Source: Psychromonas sp. SP041
GTDB lineage: Bacteria > Pseudomonadota > Gammaproteobacteria > Enterobacterales > Psychromonadaceae
Assembly: GCF_000470315.2 (NCBI RefSeq)
Contig: NZ_CBRF02000005.1
Location: 1-64,000 of the forward strand
Length of the DNA: 64,000 nucleotides
Reading direction: 5' to 3'
Of this stretch, positions 16,906 through 26,024 are shown in pieces (position 1 is the stretch's first letter; every line of letters starts with the position of its first letter). The position numbers and the translations under genes were made by a program. The notes below the pieces were generated by a model. The model did no database searches. It was given only the letters and a program-made list of their open reading frames with translations, and was not told where the DNA came from.

Positions 16906-18843
16906 ATGAACACCTTTCGATTAACTACCGGACAAGCCTTAGTAAAATTTTTAAATCAACAGTATGTTGAGGTTGATGGTCAGCAAGAAAAATTTGTGCA
17001 CGGTGTGTTTACTATTTTTGGCCATGGTAATGTACTTGGGTTAGGGCAAGCGCTTGAGCAAGATCCTGGCGATTTAATTGTGCACCAAGGTTGTAACGAG
17101 CAAGGTATGGCACAAATTGCAGTTGGTTTTGCGAAACAGCACAAAAGAAAGAAAATATACGCAGTGAGTGCATCAGTTGGACCTGGCTGTGCCAATATGA
17201 TCACTGCAGCGGCAACGGCAACTGCTAATCGTATTCCTGTTTTATTATTACCAAGCGATGTTTATGCTTCACGCCAGCCAGATCCGGTTATCCAGCAAAT
17301 TGAACAATTCCATGATTACTCTATTTCTACGAACGATGCATTCCGTCCAGTCTCTAAATATTTTGACCGAGTGATGCGTCCTGAGCAATTAATGACAGCA
17401 ATGATTAATGCAATGCGTGTATTAACTGATCCTGCAGATACAGGTGCGGTAACTATTTCTCTTCCTCAAGATGTGCAAGGTGAAGCCTACGATTTCCCTG
17501 AGCATTTCTTTCAAAAAAGAGTACATCGTATCGAACGACGTCCAGCTTCTGAAGCTATGATAGCGGATGCAGTTGAAGCGATTAAGGGTAAGAAAAAGCC
17601 GTTATTAATTTGTGGTGGTGGTGTGCGTTATTCCGAAGCGCATGATGCATTTAAAGCTTTTTCTGAGAAGTTTAATATCCCATTTGGTGAAACCCAAGCA
17701 GGTAAAAGTGCAGTGCCTTTTGACCATTATTTAAATTGTGGTGGTATTGGTGCAACAGGGACTTATTCTGCGAATATTTTAGCTAAAGATGCAGATGTCA
17801 TTATCGGTGTTGGTACACGTATGACAGATTTTACGACCGCTTCAAAGTCTCAATACCAAAATAAAGAGGTGACCTTTGTAAATATTAATGTTGCCAGCTT
17901 TGATGCTTATAAGCTCGACGGTATTCGCGTTATTGCCGATGCTCAAGCAGCACTTAATGCATTATCCGATGCGTTAGAAAAAGAAGGGTATTGTTCTGAA
18001 TACAAAGATGAAATATCTACTGCTCGTAGTGCATGGGCTGATGAACTTGCACGTTTAGATAATGTAACTTATGAAGAAACTAAGTTTTCACCTGAAATTG
18101 AAGGACATTTAGGCCATGCCATTCTTGATGAATACGCAGACGTTTTACAATCTAAATTATTACAAACGCGTGTATTAGGTCTTTTAAATCAGGAATTATC
18201 TGATGATGCTATTGTGGTAGGGGCGGCTGGCTCATTGCCTGCTGATTTACAAAGAGTATGGCGCCCTAAGCAACAAGATACCTACCATATGGAGTTTGGT
18301 TATTCATGCATGGGATATGAAATTGCTGCAGCCATTGGCGCTAAGATCGCTTGTCCAGAGCAGCCAGTGTATGCCTTATTAGGCGATGGTTCTTATATGA
18401 TGCTGCACTCAGAGTTACAAACGGCGATTCAAGAGGGGATTAAAATCAATATCGTATTATTAGATAATATGAGTTTTGGTTGTATTAATAACCTGCAAAT
18501 GGATAACGGTATGGGCAGTTTTGGCACAGAAAACCGCTTTAGAGATGCTAAAACAGGTAAGTTAACCGGTAAATCTGTCCCTGTCGACTTTGCTAAAAAT
18601 GCTGAAAGCTATGGTTGTGTAACCTATACAGTGCGTAACGAAGCAGAGTTAATTGCTGCAATTGCTGATGCTAAAAAACAAACAGTATCGACATTGATTG
18701 ATGTAAAAGTACTGCCTAAAAGTATGACGCATGGTTATGAGTCTTGGTGGCGTTGTGGTATTGCCGCCGTTGCGGATAAACCAGAAATTAAGCAAGCAGC
18801 AGATAAGATGAGTGCAATGGTTAAAAAGATTCGTCAGTATTAA
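16906..18843 (+). CDS. iolD: 3D-(3,5/4)-Trihydroxycyclohexane-1,2-dione hydrolase
   Basis: A 645-residue thiamine-diphosphate enzyme that opens the inositol ring product of IolE to 5-deoxy-glucuronate. The N-terminal Pyr domain has [18 protein letters not shown] with the ThDP-activating Glu (about residues 59-76). The middle domain follows, and the C-terminal PP domain carries [16 protein letters not shown] and its N-terminated end VLLDN (about 498-525), the Mg-ThDP motif. Length matches IolD rather than acetolactate synthase. ATG 16906 follows GGAGCAAAG. It is monocistronic by spacing and has a hairpin after the stop. Confidence 0.93.
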   Translation: MNTFRLTTGQALVKFLNQQYVEVDGQQEKFVHGVFTIFGHGNVLGLGQALEQDPGDLIVHQGCNEQGMAQIAVGFAKQHKRKKIYAVSASVGPGCANMITAAATATANRIPVLLLPSDVYASRQPDPVIQQIEQFHDYSISTNDAFRPVSKYFDRVMRPEQLMTAMINAMRVLTDPADTGAVTISLPQDVQGEAYDFPEHFFQKRVHRIERRPASEAMIADAVEAIKGKKKPLLICGGGVRYSEAHDAFKAFSEKFNIPFGETQAGKSAVPFDHYLNCGGIGATGTYSANILAKDADVIIGVGTRMTDFTTASKSQYQNKEVTFVNINVASFDAYKLDGIRVIADAQAALNALSDALEKEGYCSEYKDEISTARSAWADELARLDNVTYEETKFSPEIEGHLGHAILDEYADVLQSKLLQTRVLGLLNQELSDDAIVVGAAGSLPADLQRVWRPKQQDTYHMEFGYSCMGYEIAAAIGAKIACPEQPVYALLGDGSYMMLHSELQTAIQEGIKINIVLLDNMSFGCINNLQMDNGMGSFGTENRFRDAKTGKLTGKSVPVDFAKNAESYGCVTYTVRNEAELIAAIADAKKQTVSTLIDVKVLPKSMTHGYESWWRCGIAAVADKPEIKQAADKMSAMVKKIRQY

Positions 18844-18883
18844 TGCTATATTTTAGTTGATGTAATTGTTATTAATGATATGT

Positions 18884-18904
18884 GGGCTTAACCCGTTTAA
18901 GCCC
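18884..18904 (+). terminator. Hairpin after iolD
   Basis: GGGCTTAA and TTAAGCCC form a perfect 8-bp stem with a CCCGT loop, 40 bp after the iolD stop. The T-tract that follows is weak. The remaining gap to 19287 shows no supported gene. Confidence 0.5.
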
Positions 18905-19287
18905 ATTATGCTTTCTATGCTGTTTCCTTCGTTATATTTTTATTTACCCTTCTTCATCTATCTTTATTTATACCCATTACCGTTCAAGGCACTTTGTTCA
19001 GTCGTTAGCTTGGATTTAAAATCAAGGCGCAACATGATGACAATGGTTAGTTTTTATCGAAAGTTGCAACGCAGAGTTGGTTTTCAGCTAACGATCCAGA
19101 GGTCAAACTGTGAACTTTGAACTTTGTGAATGTGTGAATGATAGCAGGTATAAATTGGGGCTATAACAATGCTCAATTAATCGCCTTAACCCTGTCATTA
19201 TTTTCAACTTTAGTTGTTGGGCATCTTATAATCGATGATTGTATTTACAAGCGCATTTACGTAAATATTTATAAAAGAGGCGTCATT

Positions 19288-21237
19288 ATGTTGTCATCCA
19301 AATTGTTCTTATTTCATGGCCAAACCGATGATTGGCTAAAACAAGAAGGCAATGAGTTAATCATACGCTTTCTATGTAATGATCCGACAAAGATGATCCA
19401 TTCCTGTTTTGTTCGTTGCGAGCCTAACAATGAGGATAGATTAATTCAGTGTGAAAAAATTGAGCTGTCTTTTTTATCTGATTTTGGCGTTATTTATCAA
19501 GCGCGTATCCCATTAAGTACGCATGTTGATAATACTTATTATGCGATAAAGTGTTTAACGGATAAAAATCAGATTTGGTTAAGTGCTGCTGGCACTGTTA
19601 ATCGCATTCCTGGGTTAGAAAGCCACTTTAAATACAATGCCCAACATCGTCCTCCTCAATGGGTTCAATCACAGGTTTTCTATCAAATTTTTCCAGATCG
19701 TTTTTGTCAGGGAAATCCTGATATTGCTGTCAAAACAGATGAGTACCTTTATCAAAATGGTGAACATCGAGTGATTGCTAAAAAATGGGGAGAGCCTGTT
19801 GCACAAGCTGGGCATGAGTCAACGGGAGCGAGTGAGTTTTATGGTGGTGATTTAAAGGGAATAGCTAACAAACTTGATTACTTACAACACCTTGGTATCA
19901 GCGTGCTTTATCTTAATCCTATTTTTACCTCTCCAAGTAATCATAAATACGATACAACGGATTATCTTAATATTGATCCACACTTCGGTAGTAATACTGA
20001 GTTTGCACAATTAACTGACAACCTGCATCAGCGTGGTATGAAAATAATACTCGATGCGGTGTTTAACCATACTTCCTATGAGCATCCTTGGTTTGGGCGT
20101 TATCAAGCAGATGAATATAGCGCTTATAAACGTCCTGATTCCCCTTATCGAGATCATTATATTTTTACTCAACAAAGTAGCCATGAAGAAGGTTCTAATG
20201 TAGAAGATCGTTATATTGCTTGGAATGGTATAGATACATTACCTAAGCTTAATTTTCTTAATCACGATGTGCAGCATTATATTTATAAAGGCGAGTCTTC
20301 CGTTTTAAAGTATTGGTTAAAACCACCTTATCATATTGATGGTTGGCGCTTTGATGTTATCCACATGCTAGGGGAAGGCGTTGGTGCTTATAATAATACA
20401 CACTATGTGAAATCCTTTAGGGCCTCTGCTAAAGCAGTTAACCCAGAAGCTTATATTGTTGGTGAACATTTTTACGAGGCGACTCAATGGCTGCAAGGAG
20501 AGCAAGAAGATGGTGCAATGAATTATTATGGATTTGCCCATCCTATTCGTGCCTTTTTTGCTGGGTTAGATATTGCTTACCATGCGATTGACATCAATGC
20601 TCAAGAGTTGGATATTTGGCTAGCTGAAAGCCGTGGTAAAATACCATGGTTGAATCAATTAGCACAACTTAATCAATTAGATAGCCACGATACAATGCGA
20701 TTTCTAACTCAATTAGCAGGAGATCAACAGAGATTAAAAGCAGCAAGCATGTTGCTCTTTAGTTATCCTGGAGTGCCTTGTCTTTATTACGGCACTGAAG
20801 TGGCGTTACAAGGAGGACAAGATCCTGATAATCGACGTTGTTTCCCGTGGAATGAGTTAGATATAAACAGTGAGTTATTTATTTTTTATCAGCAATTAAT
20901 CGTATTAAGAAAAAACCGTAAAGAGCTTCAAGTGGGGAGTTATCTGACATTGTACGCAGAAAATAAATGTTTTGTTTTCGCTCGTCATTATCAAGGTGAA
21001 TGTACTATTTATGCGGTGAACCTAAATAAGAATAGCGGCCAAGATAAGAGCGAAAAGCTGAGTAAAAAAAATGAAGAGATAAAATTAGATGTTTTAAACT
21101 TGATAACCAAAGCACAACTCTTTTCTGGTTTTGATAGTTTATATCAGCAATTGCAATGCAAAGTTAATAATCAAAAATTGATTTTGAACTTACCTTTTAA
21201 CTACGCGTTATTACTTTCTAGCCAAAATAGTCATTAG
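19288..21237 (+). CDS. malZ: Maltodextrin glucosidase, GH13
   Basis: A 649-residue cytoplasmic alpha-glucosidase close to E. coli MalZ in layout. An N-terminal beta domain (about residues 1-115) precedes the GH13 barrel: FYQIFPDRF, FYGGDLKGIANKLDYL, LYLNPIFTSPSNHKYDT, DAVFNHTS (region I), GWRFDVIHM (region II, nucleophile Asp), VGEHF (region III, acid Glu) and LDSHDTMRF (region IV). It releases glucose from the reducing end of maltodextrins. ATG 19288 behind AAAGAGG is chosen; the open frame extends 50 codons upstream, but that part is hydrophobic and unlike MalZ. No other maltose genes lie nearby. Confidence 0.9.
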   Translation: MLSSKLFLFHGQTDDWLKQEGNELIIRFLCNDPTKMIHSCFVRCEPNNEDRLIQCEKIELSFLSDFGVIYQARIPLSTHVDNTYYAIKCLTDKNQIWLSAAGTVNRIPGLESHFKYNAQHRPPQWVQSQVFYQIFPDRFCQGNPDIAVKTDEYLYQNGEHRVIAKKWGEPVAQAGHESTGASEFYGGDLKGIANKLDYLQHLGISVLYLNPIFTSPSNHKYDTTDYLNIDPHFGSNTEFAQLTDNLHQRGMKIILDAVFNHTSYEHPWFGRYQADEYSAYKRPDSPYRDHYIFTQQSSHEEGSNVEDRYIAWNGIDTLPKLNFLNHDVQHYIYKGESSVLKYWLKPPYHIDGWRFDVIHMLGEGVGAYNNTHYVKSFRASAKAVNPEAYIVGEHFYEATQWLQGEQEDGAMNYYGFAHPIRAFFAGLDIAYHAIDINAQELDIWLAESRGKIPWLNQLAQLNQLDSHDTMRFLTQLAGDQQRLKAASMLLFSYPGVPCLYYGTEVALQGGQDPDNRRCFPWNELDINSELFIFYQQLIVLRKNRKELQVGSYLTLYAENKCFVFARHYQGECTIYAVNLNKNSGQDKSEKLSKKNEEIKLDVLNLITKAQLFSGFDSLYQQLQCKVNNQKLILNLPFNYALLLSSQNSH

Positions 21238-21259
21238 GAAGCATGATTATTTTTTTAAT

Positions 21260-21290
21260 AAAAAAAGGCAACTACCTTAAGATAGCTGCC
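21260..21290 (-). terminator. Terminator between malZ and the lipoprotein gene
   Basis: GGCAaCTA and TAGcTGCC pair around CCTTAAGA; on the minus strand seven T follow at 21266-21260. It serves the minus-strand lipoprotein gene and lies between the convergent stops, so it may act both ways. Confidence 0.7.
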
Positions 21291-21362
21291 CTATAATATT
21301 TACCCCGTTATTGATGTAATAGATAACTAGGTAATTAGTTATTTAATCGATAGAAAATAAAG

Positions 21363-22031
21363 CTACTTTTTAGCTAATTTAAATTCATCGATACGCACTT
21401 CTGTTTGCTTCGCAACATCACCATCCATATCAATTTTAGATAGGTCTGCAATGTGTAGTTTTGCATAAACAGTCACTGACACATTTGCACCAGAGTTAAA
21501 GCTAACCGATGTTTGACGGAAGCTATCTCTTACTGCGCCTTTAGGTGCATTATTAAGCTCTGATGTATGTACTGTTTTAGTGGCTAATGATTGACCAGAT
21601 GCGCTTGTTGCACCAAACACTAGTTCTGTTGGTGATTCGTCACCTTTTTTGTCGTTGTAATAGAGAGAGAATTCATAATCTGTATTAGGTTGTAAGCCGA
21701 ATACTTCTTGGCTTAAACCAGGTTGAGCAGTAAAGTCATCAGACGCAGCCGTAAAGCGTAAACGAGATGATCCTTCTTCACCAAATGCTGTATCTTTAGA
21801 GCTTCCAGCATCACCTAGACCTTTATTTTTATTTGCATTCTTTTTCCAAACATCACTTTTACCACTGTTACTTCTAAACTGAGTTAATTGTGGATCGATA
21901 ATTAGATTGCTGCCGGTTGCGACTGAGACAACAGAGTTTGTTGTTGAAACAACTTTTGATGTTGTATCTGCAGTATTGGCACAACCTGCTAATAAACCTG
22001 TTATCACTAATCCTAAATAAATTTTCTTCAT
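21363..22031 (-). CDS. Lipoprotein with a carbohydrate-binding-like C-terminal domain
   Basis: A 222-residue protein with a lipoprotein signal: MKKIYLGLVITGLLAGC with lipobox LAGC (cleavage before Cys17). A Ser/Thr-rich linker is followed by a beta-rich domain from about residue 43 to the end (FGLQPNTDYEFSLYYND, VSFNSGANVSVTVYAKL, RIDEFKLAKK). That pattern resembles CBM-like jelly-roll modules of polysaccharide-degrading systems. The call is by pattern only. It stands alone between malZ and the UxuR-like regulator, so it may belong with uronate or oligosaccharide use. Confidence 0.6.
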   Translation of the reverse strand: MKKIYLGLVITGLLAGCANTADTTSKVVSTTNSVVSVATGSNLIIDPQLTQFRSNSGKSDVWKKNANKNKGLGDAGSSKDTAFGEEGSSRLRFTAASDDFTAQPGLSQEVFGLQPNTDYEFSLYYNDKKGDESPTELVFGATSASGQSLATKTVHTSELNNAPKGAVRDSFRQTSVSFNSGANVSVTVYAKLHIADLSKIDMDGDVAKQTEVRIDEFKLAKK

Positions 22032-22440
22032 TATTTTAATCCCTTACGCATATCTCTATTAATGGAAAAGTCACTCTATAGTGATATTGTATTATTTTAT
22101 GTGATTGATTAAACAATTTGAAAAGAGGGCATATAAATCCATCATGGGATTAGTATTTATGTGAAGTAGATTTTTTAAGTCGAATTTAAAATGAGATCTA
22201 TGTCGTTTAGACCTCAGCTGAACTTCAGTATCAATTAAACATTAACTTAGGTTCCACTATTAATCTAAGTACCGAAATTCTATTTTCATCTCTAATTATA
22301 GTCATGTTTTTATCGAAGTCGTCAGGTAAAATAAGCTAGATAAAGTAAGTGGTCTCGAGTATTACATCGATGACCACTTATTTTTTTCGATTTTTTTTTG
22401 AACGTTTGGTTGAACATTTTTGGTCAGTACTGCGTCATTA

Positions 22441-22518
22441 ATTAAAATTAAAATTAAAATTAAAATTAAATCTAAACCTAGACCTAGACCTTAACCTTAA
22501 TTTAGACCTAAACCTTAA
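22441..22518. repeat. Degenerate hexanucleotide tandem array
   Basis: Thirteen consecutive 6-bp units: five ATTAAA followed by TCTAAA, CCTAGA, CCTAGA, CCTTAA, CCTTAA, TTTAGA, CCTAAA and CCTTAA. The last unit overlaps the stop codon of the UxuR-like gene. The rest of 22032-22440 shows no gene. Confidence 0.8.
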
Positions 22519-23282
22519 TAACTAATCACTGGGTTGGTACTGAACAGGTAACCATCAAAATCAGGGTGGTCGATATCAGACAAACTGAATAATGTTTGTT
22601 TTACATTTTCTAAATGTTGCCACATTGAATCTCGCGCACCCGCCGCATCTCTGCGTTGTAGGCTAGCTAAAATCTTTTCATGATCTTTCAACCACACTTT
22701 ACGATAATCTTCATTGTTAATGTGTAAATGCAGTTGTCGCCACATAGGGCTATTATTTCTCTGTACCCACAGGTCGTGGACCATCCCACTCAACACGCTA
22801 TTTTGTGTCGCATCGGCAATGGCCATGTGAAACATTTCATCGCCGTCATAATCTTTACTATTATTTTCTAAATTTAGGCGTTCCATTTCAAGTGCTTGAC
22901 GAAGTTTATCTATATCATTTTTGGTTATTTGTGTGGCTGCAAACTCTGCTATTCGACTTTCAAGAAGTTGTCGTGCTTGCAGTGATTCAAAAGGTCCAAC
23001 ATCATTGTCTTCATTTTCAATATCATCAGCCTGGTCTCCTTGTGAGTTAATCTCGTCAGAGGGAATACGAGTCACATAAACACCAGAGCCTTTGCGTACA
23101 TTTACAATTTCTTGAAGCTCCAACATAATCAAAGCCTCACGGACAACAGCTCTGCTGACATTCATTGTATGTGCTATTTCACGTTCGGGTGGAAGCTTTT
23201 GACCGATCGAAAACTCTCCACTTGAGATTCTTTTTTTTAATGCGATACCAATTTCTTGGTAAAGGCGTTTTGGCGAATTCAT
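22515..23282 (-). CDS. GntR-family hexuronate regulator, ExuR/UxuR-like
   Basis: A 255-residue FadR-subfamily regulator. The N-terminal winged helix (about residues 5-72) contains KLPPEREIAHTMNVSRAVVREALIML. The C-terminal FCD ligand domain (about 95-235) contains GPFESLQARQLLESRIAEFAA, FHMAIADAT and MWQHLENVKQTL. These blocks run parallel to E. coli UxuR and ExuR almost throughout, including the end FDGYLF. The ligand is therefore probably a hexuronate or fructuronate. A palindrome of the ExuR/UxuR type lies about 0.6 kb upstream, ahead of the TRAP genes. An acidic insert (DDIENEDNDV) is present after the DNA-binding domain. Confidence 0.85.
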   Translation of the reverse strand: MNSPKRLYQEIGIALKKRISSGEFSIGQKLPPEREIAHTMNVSRAVVREALIMLELQEIVNVRKGSGVYVTRIPSDEINSQGDQADDIENEDNDVGPFESLQARQLLESRIAEFAATQITKNDIDKLRQALEMERLNLENNSKDYDGDEMFHMAIADATQNSVLSGMVHDLWVQRNNSPMWRQLHLHINNEDYRKVWLKDHEKILASLQRRDAAGARDSMWQHLENVKQTLFSLSDIDHPDFDGYLFSTNPVISY

Positions 23283-23900
23283 CGTTTACAAAACCTTTTA
23301 AGTTTCTTGATAGTGAGCTTACTTAGCTTTGCACTTTTGTATAAAGGTTAAGTACAGAGAATAGATATAGAAGCTAAGTGCATTTTTATAAGTTTGTCGT
23401 GTGTATAGACTTGGGTCTTTATCAGCCAACAACATTAGCTTAAGTAATGTCAGTGCTTATTATTCTTTTTATTTAATACTTCAATGACCATTTAAAATGT
23501 AACTTATAGATATTAAAGGCTAAGTTTAACATTTGCTTAATGTGTAAATGTGCAAAATTTTATCAATTTAAATTTACCAAATAGCTATTCATATACCTTC
23601 TTTATATACCCTGTGCATCTACTCTATTTATATATCTTAATCATTTGTACTTAATGATGTTGCCATTGAATACGATGAGCTGTTTTGCTTAAGTATATTG
23701 TAAGTTTAATAGAGGTGATGATGTCAAACATATCATTATAAATCTGTTATCTCCGATATATGATCTTCTTATTTTATAAGTTAATGACCCTCTGTTATTA
23801 CATTAATAATAAAGTTAAATATATTGAATTACTTTTCGAGTAAATTATCTAGCATATTCAATTTTTTTGATAGTTTATAAAAATGAATTCGATCACAAAA
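23283..23900. other. Gene-free divergent spacer
   Basis: An AT-rich spacer between the regulator and the TRAP operon, with no reading frame worth calling. It holds the regulator promoter region. A second, weaker palindrome of the same type as the operator (TTTGGTCCTACCAAA) lies to the right, at about 24058-24072. Confidence 0.4.
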
Positions 23901-23930
23901 AACCATTAATTGGTCTACCAATTAATGGTT
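23901..23930. promoter_or_regulatory. ExuR/UxuR-type operator
   Basis: Two perfect 14-bp arms, AACCATTAATTGGT and ACCAATTAATGGTT, are separated by CT. The core ATTGGTnTACCAAT matches the operator I know for E. coli ExuR and UxuR. It lies 380 bp ahead of the TRAP binding protein and 618 bp ahead of the divergent UxuR-like gene, so it probably controls both. Confidence 0.75.
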
Positions 23931-24310
23931 TATGTTAGTTTCTTATTACTTAATGATAATTAAATTGTTAATTATCAATTGGTTAGGTTTTTATCTTGTT
24001 TCGTGTCTCATAATTGGTCGAGAAAATACTCTGATCAATTAACTGTGATCCCTATCCTTTGGTCCTACCAAAATAAACTCTATACTCATTTTGTTTTGTA
24101 AAATAGCTGTTTTAAAAATGTTAATTTTACTTTAAAAAAGCAGACTTAAATGTCGTTAAGTTTGTACTAATTTATTAATGGAAAGTGTCATTAGCCCGTA
24201 ATAAGTATCAGTAATATTAAGCGCTTACACATATTTATTATTTTGTGTATTTAACGTTTATTTTGTACTACTTAATACTTTCAATATGAAAAAACGAACA
24301 AGGAAAAGTT

Positions 24311-25315
24311 ATGTTATTTAGCCAAAAATTTAAAAAAGTCATGAAGACAACGGTAGCAGGCGCAACATTTGCTGCATTAGCGATATCAACAACATCAGTT
24401 AACGCGGAAACACTTCGTGGTGCGAGTATGTTCGATGGTAATCATACATTTACTAAAACAATGGTTAAATTTGGTGAGTTAGTTGAGCAGTATTACGATG
24501 GTGATGTTGAATTTGATTTACGTTTAAATGGTGAATTGGGCGTTGAAAAAGATTACGTTACTTTTTTAAACCAAGGCGTAGCGATTGATTATACGATATT
24601 GGCACCTTCTAACATGGCAAGATTTGCACCTTCAATTCCATTAATGGACATGCCTTTCCTATTTCGTGATTTAGACCATTGGAACACAGTACTTTCAAGC
24701 GACACACTAGCACCACTTGAAAAAGAACTTTCTGACAAAGCTGATATTGTGATTGTTGGTTATGCAGGCGGTGGTACTCGTAACCTTATTTCAAGCAAAC
24801 GCATCAGTAATATGGATGAGCTAGCAGGACACAAAATGCGAGTAATGGGCGCACCTATCCAAGCGCAAATCTTTGCAGCTATCGGCGCGGCACCTTCTGC
24901 TATTTCTTACAATGAAGTCTACAACGCAATACAAACGGGTGTTGTTAGTGGACTAGAAAATGAAGCGGCTAGTATCCAGAACTTGAAGTTTTATGAAGTT
25001 GCACCAAACGTTACCTTAACAAGTCACACGATTACAGTACGTCCTATTGTATTTAGTGGTAAAAGCTTCCGTAAACTGCCTGAAAAACTTCAAGCTGCTA
25101 TCAAAAAAGCAGGTAAAGAAGCGGGTGATTTTGGTCGTGAGTTAGAAACACGTGAAGACGGTATTAAATTGAAGCAAATGGCTGATGCTGGACAGATTCA
25201 AGTTGCAGAGTTTGCTGATCGTGAAAAATTATTAACGATTGTTAAACCTGTTCAAGATAAATTTGCTGCAAGTATTAATGCAACTGAATTACTTGAAGCG
25301 ATTCGCAATAAGTAA
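24311..25315 (+). CDS. TRAP transporter substrate-binding protein, DctP family
   Basis: A 334-residue periplasmic protein with a signal peptide (about residues 1-32, cleavage near VNA-ET). FMDMPFLFRDLDHW-type region (about 116-128), KMRVMGAPIQAQIFAAIGAAP (about 176-196) and YNAIQTGVVSGLENE (about 202-216) are DctP signatures; the Arg in the KMRV strand normally binds the substrate carboxylate. With the ExuR/UxuR-type regulator beside it, a hexuronate or similar sugar acid is the likely ligand. That is inference. It heads the dctPQM order and is separated from dctQ by a strong hairpin. Confidence 0.9.
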   Translation: MLFSQKFKKVMKTTVAGATFAALAISTTSVNAETLRGASMFDGNHTFTKTMVKFGELVEQYYDGDVEFDLRLNGELGVEKDYVTFLNQGVAIDYTILAPSNMARFAPSIPLMDMPFLFRDLDHWNTVLSSDTLAPLEKELSDKADIVIVGYAGGGTRNLISSKRISNMDELAGHKMRVMGAPIQAQIFAAIGAAPSAISYNEVYNAIQTGVVSGLENEAASIQNLKFYEVAPNVTLTSHTITVRPIVFSGKSFRKLPEKLQAAIKKAGKEAGDFGRELETREDGIKLKQMADAGQIQVAEFADREKLLTIVKPVQDKFAASINATELLEAIRNK

Positions 25316-25457
25316 CAGTTAAATTAACAACAGTTACATTAGTAATAGTTACCTCGGTAACAATGATTTTATTAAAGTAGTTAAGACTCACTTTTTAATT
25401 AAATGGCATGAACTACAAGCCGTCTAACTAAACCGTTAACACTTTAATAAGTAATAA

Positions 25458-25489
25458 CTCTACGTGATCCAAATGGAGATCACGTAGAG
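25458..25489 (+). promoter_or_regulatory. Intercistronic hairpin between dctP and dctQ
   Basis: CTCTACGTGATC and GATCACGTAGAG form a perfect 12-bp stem with an 8-nt loop in the 214-bp gap. There is no T-run directly after it. Such stems often protect the binding-protein mRNA or lower expression of the membrane subunits. Confidence 0.65.
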
Positions 25490-25529
25490 ATCTCTCCTTT
25501 ATAAACGAATTTCTTCTTTGAGGTTACCC

Positions 25530-26024
25530 ATGATTAAACGAGGCTTAGAGTTGCTTTGCACGGTACTAAAAGTAACTCTAACTATATTAGTGGGTGCTTT
25601 AGTCATCCCAGTTGCAATGCAGGTTATTGCTAGATACACAGGCATTATTCCTGTTTATCTTTGGACTGAAGAATTAGCTACCTTTATTTTTGTGTGGGTG
25701 GTGATGATTGGTTCAGTATTAGCCGTCTGGGAAAATACGCATTTTGATGTTCAAGTATTACCTGACAGCTCAAACCCACTCATTTTGTTAATTCAACGAT
25801 CAGTTGTTTACCTTTCAGTTGGCGGGTTTGGTGCAATGTTTATGTGGTATGGCATCGATTACGCAAAATTTGGTGGCATTCAACATTCAGTCATGATGAA
25901 CGCAAACTTATTAATCACCCATATTACCGTGCCATTTGCAGGGCTATTGTGGTGTGTTTTTTCACTATTTAAATTTGCAGAAGCATTTCAAGTATACAAA
26001 TCAAGCAAAGGGATAATGCAATGA
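25530..26024 (+). CDS. TRAP transporter small membrane subunit, DctQ family
   Basis: A 164-residue protein with four hydrophobic segments (about residues 10-32, 47-66, 86-106 and 125-147), the DctQ pattern. LWTEELATFIFVWVVMIGS (about 42-60) is the conserved second segment. ATG 25530 behind GAGG is the start. It overlaps dctM by 4 bp (ATGA), so the two are translationally coupled. Confidence 0.88.
   Translation: MIKRGLELLCTVLKVTLTILVGALVIPVAMQVIARYTGIIPVYLWTEELATFIFVWVVMIGSVLAVWENTHFDVQVLPDSSNPLILLIQRSVVYLSVGGFGAMFMWYGIDYAKFGGIQHSVMMNANLLITHITVPFAGLLWCVFSLFKFAEAFQVYKSSKGIMQ

Noticed and set aside
18866-19120. 84-codon plus-strand reading frame after iolD
   Set aside because: No ribosome site, starts inside the iolD hairpin region and reads as compositionally random hydrophobic sequence.
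22441-22518. CRISPR or iteron-type origin repeats
   Set aside because: Units are only 6 bp in direct contact, with no replication or cas gene nearby.
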